NCBI GenBank assembly: GCA_021299375.1
Contig: JAJTGR010000036.1
Location: 1-64,000, forward strand
Source: Gemmatimonadota bacterium
GTDB lineage: Bacteria > Gemmatimonadota > Gemmatimonadetes > Gemmatimonadales > Gemmatimonadaceae
Length of the DNA stretch: 64,000 nucleotides
Reading direction: 5' to 3'
In this document: in pieces, positions 33,563-40,530 of the stretch
How the letters are laid out: each line of letters starts with the position of its first letter
How positions within the stretch are numbered: position 1 is the stretch's first letter
Made by a program: the position numbers and the translations under genes
The notes under the pieces: generated by a model
Told to the model about the DNA's origin: nothing
The model's input: only the letters and a program-made list of their open reading frames with translations
Databases searched by the model: none

Positions 33563-36500
33563 TCAGCGATAGTTGTGCCCCTGGATGTGCTGCTCGCCGC
33601 CGCCGAGTTCGAGCGCCTTGAACTGTTTGGCCCGCACGTTCACCACCTGACCTTCCACCTGCAGCGTGCCGCGGATGAGCAGCAGCGGCGAGGTGGAGAT
33701 GAGCAGCGCGTGCTGGTCGAAGCGGTCGGGGGTGATGACGATGTTGATCATCCCGGTTTCATCCTCGAGGGTGAGGAACACGAACCCCTTGGCGGTGCCG
33801 GGGCGCTGCCGGCAGATCACCAGGCCGGCCACGGCGACCGGCTGACCATCCTTGCCCCGCTCGTGGGCTTCCTGCGCGGTGAACACGCCGTTGAGCGCGA
33901 GGTGCGGGCGTACATGTCGCATGGGGTGACCGGCGAGCGAGAGGCCGGTCATGCGGTAGTCGGCTTCGGTAAGCTCCACAGGCGTCGCGGCGGGGATCTG
34001 CGGCGCGGGGGCCGGTGGGGTGCGCGGGGCGAGTGGCAGTTCGGGGCCGCGCGTGGCGGCCATCACTTCCCAGAGCGCCACCCGCCGCCGGCGAGCGGGG
34101 GGCTCATGCGCGAACAGGGTGTCGAATGCCCCCGCTTCGGCGAGGCGGCGCCAGGCGGCCTTGTCGAGTGCCACACGCTGCACGGCATTCTCGACGCTCG
34201 TGAACGGGCCGTCGCGCAGCGCCGCCTCGAGCGCGCGGCGAGCCTTCGCGCCGAGGCCACGTACGAGACGCACACCAAGACGCACGGCGAGGGGTCGGGA
34301 GGCCGGCGGATCATCGGCGGCGGCTGGCGCGGCGGGCCGGCCCCACCGCACGGTGCCGTCGTTGGGTACCAGCGTCCGGCCGTCGGGCAGCTCGAGGCTG
34401 TGGTCCCACATACTCTCCGTGAGATCGATGGGGCGCACCGTCACGCCGTGCCGCCTGGCGTCCTCGATGAGCGTACTCGGCGAGTAGAAGCCCATGGGCT
34501 GCGCGTTGAGCATGGCGCACAAGTATTCGGGCGCGTAGTAGTGCCGCAGCCAAGCGGTGGCATATACGATCAGCGCGAAGCTCGCGGCGTGGCTCTCGGG
34601 AAAGCCGTAGTCGGCGAAGGCGTTGATCTGGTTGTAGATGCGGCGGCCGGTCTCTTCGGGGATGCCGTTGCGCGCCATGCCGGCGATGAGCTCCTCGCAG
34701 ATGGCGGCCATGCGTTCGCGCGAGCGCTTGTGCCCCATGGCGCGGCGCAGCACGTCGGCCTGACCGGGGGTGAAGCCGGCGGCCGCGATCGCCACCTGCA
34801 TCCCCTGCTCCTGAAAGAGCGGTACGCCCAGCGTACGCCGCAGCACGTGCTCCAGCGATGGATGCGGATAGGTGATGGGCTCGAGCCCAGCGCGGCGGCG
34901 CAGGTACGGATGCACCATCTCGCCCTGAATGGGACCCGGCCGGATGAGCGCGACTTCGACGACGAGATCGTAGAAGCAGCGCGGCCTGAGGCGTGGCAGG
35001 GTGTTCATCTGCGCGCGGCTTTCGATCTGGAAGAGCCCCACGGTGTCGGCGCGGCAGATCACGTCGTACACGGCCTGATCGCTCATGTCGAGTTGGCCAA
35101 GATCCACGGTCACGCCGCGCGTATGCCGGATATACAGCAGGCAGTCCTGCACCACGGTGAGCATGCCGAGGCCGAGCAGATCGATCTTCACGAGACCGAC
35201 GGGATCGAGATCATCCTTCTCCCACTGGATGACGGTGCGCCCCGGCATGGAGGCGGGCTCGATGGGCACCACCGAGCCGAGTGGCTCCTCGGTGAGGATG
35301 AAGCCACCCACGTGGATGGAGCGATGGCGCGGCAGCTGATGCAGCCCGTTCACCACGTGCGCGAGCTGCCGCACGCGCGGGTCGTCGGGATCGAGGCCGG
35401 CGCGCTGCAGGAGTTCGCGCCCGCTGCTGGAGTCGCGCGTGGCGGTGCTGCGATTGCGCTCTTCGACGAACTCGCGGGGCGTCTCCTTTGGCTCGTCGAG
35501 GGGGAGGCGGGAAGAGGGGTCGACCTTCTGGCGCACGATGGGGCGCGCGCGACCGCCGGGGCGCACGCCGTCGGCGCCCTTGGCGAGAGGGCCCAGCTGG
35601 GCACGCTCGTCGCTGGCGAGCTTCTGTTCGGCGCGCAGGTCCATGAGTTGCTGCCAGGTGGCATCGCGGAGGATGGCCGGCTCGATGGGCGGTGCGGGAA
35701 CCGCACGCACGGAGGGCACGGAGGATGGTGAGGGCGCGGAGGGGCGCGTGGCAGATGCGGCAACTTTGCGTGATGCCTCACGGACGACGCGGGCTTTTGT
35801 GGTCGCCTCGGTGCCGCCACGCATCTGTTGGCCCAGGCGTGCCGCGTCGCCATGCGCAGACGCCTCATTCACGCGTTGACCGTTCTCCGTACCCTCACTG
35901 TCCTCCGTGCCCTCCGTGTGCGCTGTGTCCGCCGTACTCTCGGCCGCATCGACCCGCAGCGCCGCCGCCGTACTCTTCGCACTGAACCGGTCACTCAGCG
36001 CGGCCAGGGCCTCCGCCTGCTTCGTGCTGAAGCCCAGTACGCGCGCCGCGTCCCGCACGGCGCTGCGGCCACGCCAGCTGATCTGCTCGCACACCATGGC
36101 GGCGTGCTCGCGGCCGTAGCGGTTGTACACGTACTGCAACACGCGCTCACGATCGCGGTGCGCGAAGTCGATGTCGATGTCGGGCGCCTCCTGTCGCTCC
36201 TCGCTCAGGAAGCGCTCGAAGAGCAGCTCCATGCGGATGGGATCGACCGCGGTGATGCCGAGGCAGAAGCAGACGGCAGAGTTGGCGGCCGAGCCGCGTC
36301 CCTGACACAGAATGCCTTCGCGTCGGGCGAACCGTACGATGTCCCATACGATGAGAAAGAACCCGGCCAGGTCGAGCTTGCGGATCATGCCGAGTTCGTG
36401 GGCGAGCTGGCGATCGTGCTTCGGGGTGCGTGTGTTGCCCCACCGCTCGTGCGCCCCCTGCTCGACGAGGCGGGCGAGATACTCGGGTGCGGTGACGCCG

Positions 36501-37354
36501 GGCGGCAACGGAAACGCCGGCATGGTGGGCTTGAGCTGCTGCAGCCGGAACGCGCACCGGTCGGCGATGCGGAGTGTGGCCCGCACGCCCTCCTCGGCCC
36601 CCCGCCAGCGCCGGTAGATGAGCCGCGGGGCCTTGAGCGCCCACTCCGCGTTGGGTCTGAGGCGCGTACCCATGGTGTCGAGCGTGCGTTCGTGGCGCAG
36701 CGTGGTGAGCACGTCATGCACGAGGCGCACTTCGGGGGTGGCATAGTGCACGTTGTTGGTGACGACCCACGGCACACCGAGTCGTGCCGCCAGCGGCTGC
36801 AGCTGCTTCACCAGCACGCGTTCTTCCGGCAGCCGATGGTCCCAGCACTCGATGGCCAGGTGCTCACCGAACACGTCGCGCAGTTCGGTGGCCGCGGTCC
36901 ATGCCTCGTCAGGCTTGCCCTCGGCCAACAGCTGGGGCACCCAGCCACGGGGGCAGCCGGTGAGCGCCGTGACCCCCTGCACATGGCGCGTGACGAGCGC
37001 CCAAGGCACGCTGGGGTGGCCGCGTACGCTGTCCAGGCGGGCCCGGGTGACCAAGGTGGAAATGTTGCGGTACCCCTCGCGCGTCTCGGCGAGCAGGACG
37101 AGGTGTGTGCGGCGCTCGCCCCCGCGATTGCCCAGCTCGGGCATGCGGACCGTAAGCTCGACGCCGAGAATCCCCCCCACGCCAACGGCTTCGCAGGCCG
37201 TGCCGAAGCGCACGACCCCACCCATCTCGTCGTGGTCGGTGAGCGCCAGGGCCGGGTAGCCCAGGGCTGCCGCCTGCTCGGCGAGCGCTTCGGGGAGCGA
37301 GGCGCCGTCGAGCAGGGAGAGGGCGGAGTGGCAGTGGAGTTCGGCGTACGACAT
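33563..37354 (-). CDS. dnaE2: Error-prone DNA polymerase DnaE2 (ImuC)
   Basis: A C-family polymerase of 1263 residues. It has an N-terminal PHP domain (AELHCHSALSLLDGAS), the palm aspartates in PDIDIDFAHRDRERV (about 391), the fingers, the HhH region with VRLVRGLGAKAR, and a C-terminal OB fold ending QHIQGHNYR. DnaE2 performs lesion bypass with ImuA and ImuB after DNA damage. Relatives are about 1050-1090 residues; this one carries an extra 190 or so (about 460-650) that is charged and low in complexity. Part of that insertion is an inverted-repeat element (35706-35922). A TTCGG-N6-TTCGG operator lies 8-23 bases before the ATG. The frame continues upstream to 37852, but that is antisense to the divergent PYP gene. 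Confidence 0.95.
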   Translation of the reverse strand: MSYAELHCHSALSLLDGASLPEALAEQAAALGYPALALTDHDEMGGVVRFGTACEAVGVGGILGVELTVRMPELGNRGGERRTHLVLLAETREGYRNISTLVTRARLDSVRGHPSVPWALVTRHVQGVTALTGCPRGWVPQLLAEGKPDEAWTAATELRDVFGEHLAIECWDHRLPEERVLVKQLQPLAARLGVPWVVTNNVHYATPEVRLVHDVLTTLRHERTLDTMGTRLRPNAEWALKAPRLIYRRWRGAEEGVRATLRIADRCAFRLQQLKPTMPAFPLPPGVTAPEYLARLVEQGAHERWGNTRTPKHDRQLAHELGMIRKLDLAGFFLIVWDIVRFARREGILCQGRGSAANSAVCFCLGITAVDPIRMELLFERFLSEERQEAPDIDIDFAHRDRERVLQYVYNRYGREHAAMVCEQISWRGRSAVRDAARVLGFSTKQAEALAALSDRFSAKSTAAALRVDAAESTADTAHTEGTEDSEGTENGQRVNEASAHGDAARLGQQMRGGTEATTKARVVREASRKVAASATRPSAPSPSSVPSVRAVPAPPIEPAILRDATWQQLMDLRAEQKLASDERAQLGPLAKGADGVRPGGRARPIVRQKVDPSSRLPLDEPKETPREFVEERNRSTATRDSSSGRELLQRAGLDPDDPRVRQLAHVVNGLHQLPRHRSIHVGGFILTEEPLGSVVPIEPASMPGRTVIQWEKDDLDPVGLVKIDLLGLGMLTVVQDCLLYIRHTRGVTVDLGQLDMSDQAVYDVICRADTVGLFQIESRAQMNTLPRLRPRCFYDLVVEVALIRPGPIQGEMVHPYLRRRAGLEPITYPHPSLEHVLRRTLGVPLFQEQGMQVAIAAAGFTPGQADVLRRAMGHKRSRERMAAICEELIAGMARNGIPEETGRRIYNQINAFADYGFPESHAASFALIVYATAWLRHYYAPEYLCAMLNAQPMGFYSPSTLIEDARRHGVTVRPIDLTESMWDHSLELPDGRTLVPNDGTVRWGRPAAPAAADDPPASRPLAVRLGVRLVRGLGAKARRALEAALRDGPFTSVENAVQRVALDKAAWRRLAEAGAFDTLFAHEPPARRRRVALWEVMAATRGPELPLAPRTPPAPAPQIPAATPVELTEADYRMTGLSLAGHPMRHVRPHLALNGVFTAQEAHERGKDGQPVAVAGLVICRQRPGTAKGFVFLTLEDETGMINIVITPDRFDQHALLISTSPLLLIRGTLQVEGQVVNVRAKQFKALELGGGEQHIQGHNYR
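35706..35922. repeat. Inverted-repeat element inside dnaE2 coding sequence
   Basis: The arm at 35706-35741 and the reverse complement of 35885-35922 share GGAGGGCACGGAGGA, then after two mismatches GTGAGGG, and after two more CGGAG (27 of about 32 aligned core bases). The arms are 143 bp apart. The whole 217-bp unit is translated within the extra region of DnaE2 (about residues 478-550). Short repeats rich in CTCCGTG are dispersed in some environmental bacterial genomes, so this may be a miniature mobile element. No clear target-site duplication is seen. Confidence 0.8.
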
Positions 37355-37361
37355 ACGACAG

Positions 37362-37377
37362 CCGAATATATACCGAA
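37362..37377 (-). promoter_or_regulatory. Putative SOS-type operator of dnaE2
   Basis: On the minus strand the site reads TTCGGTATATATTCGG, a direct repeat TTCGG-N6-TTCGG. It lies 8-23 bases upstream of the dnaE2 ATG, so the repressor would cover the start region of the transcript. The same repeat with identical spacing precedes imuA and the radical SAM gene. The 11-bp period is like the GTTC-N7-GTTC LexA box of Alphaproteobacteria. No lexA gene is in the window. Confidence 0.75.
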
Positions 37378-37474
37378 GAAAAGAGCGCTGGGCATCCCCC
37401 ACCCCCCATCCACCGGATCCCGAGCCTCGGGTTATCCTTGCAGTCCCCCACCGGATACCCACTCGCGCGTTTCG

Positions 37475-37903
37475 ATGCTCAACCCGTACACGCAACAGAT
37501 CGACGAGGCCCTGCAGGCCGCCGATCGCATGACCGCCGACGAACTGGATCGCTTGCCGTATGGCATGATCCAGCTCGATGCCACCGGGCGGATTCTCAAC
37601 TACAACGCGCTGGAGTCGAAGCTCGCGTCGCTGCGCAAGGAGGACGCGATCGGCAAGCAGTTCTTCACCGAGATCGCGCCGTGCACGCGGGTGCAGGAGT
37701 TCTACGGGCGCTTCAAGGAAGGGGTGATCCGGGAGTCGCTCGACACCAGCTTCCATTTCCATTTTGCGTTCAAGCAGCATCCCCGGGACGTCACGGTGCG
37801 GCTGCTCTACTCCAGGCGCACGCGCACGGTGTGGGTGCTGATCTCCGACCACGAGGGGAAGCCCCTGGCGGGGCAGGACACCGGGGACGCCCCGACGGGC
37901 TGA
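37475..37903 (+). CDS. pyp: Photoactive yellow protein homologue (PAS fold)
   Basis: A 142-residue PAS protein that aligns with Halorhodospira PYP without gaps through the core, offset by one residue. The chromophore cysteine is Cys70 in IAPCTRVQEFYG. The phenolate-binding Tyr43 and Glu47 are present in NYNALES. The block FYGRFKEGV is almost identical to the classical protein. Thr50 and Arg52 of the classical protein are replaced by Ala and Leu, which should shift colour or kinetics. The C-terminus extends about 15 residues (GKPLAGQDTGDAPTG). PYP binds p-coumarate and senses blue light; no tyrosine ammonia-lyase is in this window. The gene is divergent from dnaE2 across 120 bp and ends six bases from the convergent exchanger fusion. 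Confidence 0.87.
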   Translation: MLNPYTQQIDEALQAADRMTADELDRLPYGMIQLDATGRILNYNALESKLASLRKEDAIGKQFFTEIAPCTRVQEFYGRFKEGVIRESLDTSFHFHFAFKQHPRDVTVRLLYSRRTRTVWVLISDHEGKPLAGQDTGDAPTG

Positions 37904-37909
37904 CCGGCG

Positions 37910-40171
37910 TCAGCGCCGCACGATCGCCAGCGAGTCGGCGCTGCCGTCGTTCGGCGCCGGCACGACGCCGAGCAGCCGCGCCAGCAGCGGGTACACATGC
38001 ACGTTGGCGACGGGCCGCAGCACGCGCCCCTCGTCGATGTCGGGGCCGGCGGCGATGAACAGCGCGCCCATGCTCGGGAGTGCGTTGTCGTAGCCATGGG
38101 TGCCACCGCGTGGCGCGGGCAACCGTTTCGCGCGCTCCCGGCTGGTGATGGTCCATCCTTCACCGGCGAGCAGCACCAGCGGCGTGATGCGCACGTGGTC
38201 CCGATAGTGAAAACGCGCGGGCACACTGTCGCGATGAAACACCTGCAACTGCGGATGGGCATGGCGCAGGGCGTCGTACACGGCGGCGAGCTTGCCCGGC
38301 TTGGGCGTGACGGCGCTCACTGGCATCCAGTCCACCACCTCCACGTCGGTGAGATCGATGTAGTCGTCGAGATAGATGCGACGCTCGGCGCTGACGTCGG
38401 TCATGCCGTGGTCGGAGACGATCACCAGATTGACACGGTCGCCGAGCCCGCGCGCCGCGAGCCCATCGACGAGTGCCCCCACCAGCGAGTCGACATGGGT
38501 GATCGCGGTGTCGACCTGCGCTGACGGCGGCCCGTATGCATGGCCGGCATCGTCGGTGGTGCTGAAGTAGAGTGCCACGAACCGCGGCGCCTGTGCCGGC
38601 GGCATCGCGAGCCAGTCGAGCACCTGTGTGACGCGCGCCGCGTTCGGCATCCGGCCGTCGTAGGGCAGGTAGTAGGTGGGCCGGCGGCCCCCGATCGCGT
38701 AGTCGCCGCCAGGCCAGAACAGCGACGCGGCGCGCACACCCTGCTTCTCGGCGGTCACCCAGATGGGCTCGCCGCCCCACCAGCGCGGATCGCGCGCCAC
38801 CAGCGTGTCGCCGATGGTGAAGGTCGCGGCGATGTTCGGGTCGCGCATCGTATTGGCCACGATGCCGTGGTGCTCGGGGTACAGCCCGGTGACAAGCGTG
38901 TGGTGATTGGGAAAGGTCTTGCTCGGAAAACTGGGCACCAGCCGCTCGGCACGCGCCCCGCGCTCGGCGAGGGCGCGCAGGCGCACCGCTCCGGGACGGT
39001 CGAGATAGTCGGCGCGGAAGCCGTCGAGAGACACGAGCAGCGTCGCATTGGCCAGGGCTTGCGCGGACGCCGGCGCGATACCCGACACACCACCGGCGGC
39101 GTCACGTGCAAGGCGGGGCGTGGCTGCCCCGGCCGTCGACCGCCAGAACACCAGCCCGATCCCCAGCACGTACCCCATCACAAGCAGCAGGCTGCCCGGT
39201 TCGACGGCCCGCTCCACACGCTTGGAGCGCAGGGCGAGGGTGCCGATCGCCACGGCCATGAGGATCACGGCCACCATGGCGGTGAGCACGTGTGCGGGGT
39301 CGGCCACGCTGAGCACCGGCGCTGCCGGATGCGCGAGATCGAGGCCGGCGAAGATGATCATGTTGAGCGCATTGCTGCCGAATAGATTGCCGACGGCGAG
39401 ATCGTAGGCACGCAGCCGAACGGCGGCCAGCGAGGTGACCAGTTCGGGCAGGGACGTGGAGAGCCCCACGAGCCATGTCCCGACGAAGGTGGAGCCGACA
39501 CCGGTGAGGGTGGCAATGCCTTCGGCGGCGTGCGCGAATTGCGGCGCCGCCATCACGATCACGGCGGCGGCGGCGAGAAAGGTGAGCCCGGCGCGCTGCA
39601 GCGTGGGCGTGTTGCCGTCGGCATGCGTGGCACTCGGGACGGCCGCCCCACCGGGCGCGGAGGACATCTCGATCGTCACGCCGGCCTCCTGCGCCACCCG
39701 GCTGTGCCGAAAGGCCGCCCGCGACGCGACGGCGTACACCACCAGGATCACGAGCGACCCGGCACCCATCCCCGCCACCGACGCCGTCGAGCGGATGAGG
39801 ATGGTACCGGCGGCCATCATCGTGAGGATGATGGCGAGGCACGCATACAGCACGTGGTCGAGCGTGGTGCGGCGGAACACGTCGGCCCCGCCCGGCACGA
39901 GACTGACCAGGCTGAGGATGAGCATGTTGGCCATGCTGCTGCCGAAGAGGTCGCCCACGGCGAGGTCGATGGCGCCCAGGCGAACGGCGGCGAGGTCGGT
40001 GACGATCTCCGGCAGCGACGTGGCGAGCGCGAGAAACACCGAGCCTACCCAGACACCGCCCAGGCGCGTGCGGGCGGCAATCACGTCACCACTGCGCGCC
40101 AGGACGGTCCCGGCCACGATGACCACCACGGCCGCGACGACGAAGCGCAGGCCGAGGGTGGCGAGGGTCAC
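37910..40171 (-). CDS. Fusion: CaCA-type cation exchanger + NPP-like phosphodiesterase
   Basis: One frame of 753 residues joins two families. Residues about 1-345 are a membrane exchanger of the calcium/cation antiporter type, with two alpha-repeats: LATSLPEIVTDLAAVRLG...GDLFGSSMAN, and LSTSLPELVTSLAAVRLR...GNLFGSNALN. Residues about 370-753 are a nucleotide pyrophosphatase/phosphodiesterase: metal Asp in SLDGFRADYLD, nucleophile Thr in FPSKTFPNHHTLVTG, then TTDDAGHAYGP, IVSDHGMTDV and GTHGYDN. Its start is a GTG overlapping the UspA stop (GTGA). The phosphodiesterase should lie outside the membrane, tethered to the exchanger. It is the third gene of a run with a calcium ATPase and UspA. Confidence 0.88.
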   Translation of the reverse strand: MTLATLGLRFVVAAVVVIVAGTVLARSGDVIAARTRLGGVWVGSVFLALATSLPEIVTDLAAVRLGAIDLAVGDLFGSSMANMLILSLVSLVPGGADVFRRTTLDHVLYACLAIILTMMAAGTILIRSTASVAGMGAGSLVILVVYAVASRAAFRHSRVAQEAGVTIEMSSAPGGAAVPSATHADGNTPTLQRAGLTFLAAAAVIVMAAPQFAHAAEGIATLTGVGSTFVGTWLVGLSTSLPELVTSLAAVRLRAYDLAVGNLFGSNALNMIIFAGLDLAHPAAPVLSVADPAHVLTAMVAVILMAVAIGTLALRSKRVERAVEPGSLLLVMGYVLGIGLVFWRSTAGAATPRLARDAAGGVSGIAPASAQALANATLLVSLDGFRADYLDRPGAVRLRALAERGARAERLVPSFPSKTFPNHHTLVTGLYPEHHGIVANTMRDPNIAATFTIGDTLVARDPRWWGGEPIWVTAEKQGVRAASLFWPGGDYAIGGRRPTYYLPYDGRMPNAARVTQVLDWLAMPPAQAPRFVALYFSTTDDAGHAYGPPSAQVDTAITHVDSLVGALVDGLAARGLGDRVNLVIVSDHGMTDVSAERRIYLDDYIDLTDVEVVDWMPVSAVTPKPGKLAAVYDALRHAHPQLQVFHRDSVPARFHYRDHVRITPLVLLAGEGWTITSRERAKRLPAPRGGTHGYDNALPSMGALFIAAGPDIDEGRVLRPVANVHVYPLLARLLGVVPAPNDGSADSLAIVRR

Positions 40172-40530
40172 GCGCCGATCTCGCCGGCTTGGCGGTACAG
40201 CAGCACCGGATGATCGGCGGTGCGCACCACCTTGTCGGCCACGCTCCCCAGGAGGACACGACCCAGCGGACCGCGTGCCGCGGTCGCCATGGCGAGGAGA
40301 TCCGCGCGAGACGAGACGGCGGATTCGTTGATGGCGCGCGTCGGTACGAAGTGCGGCGGCGCACAGTGGGTGGCATCGGCACCCGTGGCCCACACCTCAG
40401 CGACGATACGCGTGAGGTACCGGGTCATGAGGTCCAGCGACGTGCCGATCAGGCGCGCCAGGTCCAGCGCCAGAGGAAGCGCCACGTCGGCATACTCGGA
40501 ACCATCAACGGTGACGATTGTCGGCGGCAT
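40168..40530 (-). CDS. Universal stress protein (UspA family), short form
   Basis: A 120-residue protein. The N-terminus IVTVDGSEYADVALPLALDL and the C-terminal GRVLLGSVADKVVRTADHPVLLYR match UspA, including the nucleotide-binding G-x(9)-G(S/T)-type loop near GSVADKVV. The usual length is about 140-150, and the middle appears shortened by about 25 residues. It starts within the end of the ATPase gene (26-bp overlap), and its stop overlaps the start of the exchanger fusion, so all three are tightly coupled. UspA proteins bind ATP or ADP and modulate stress tolerance; a regulatory role for the calcium transporters is an inference. Confidence 0.82.
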   Translation of the reverse strand: MPPTIVTVDGSEYADVALPLALDLARLIGTSLDLMTRYLTRIVAEVWATGADATHCAPPHFVPTRAINESAVSSRADLLAMATAARGPLGRVLLGSVADKVVRTADHPVLLYRQAGEIGA

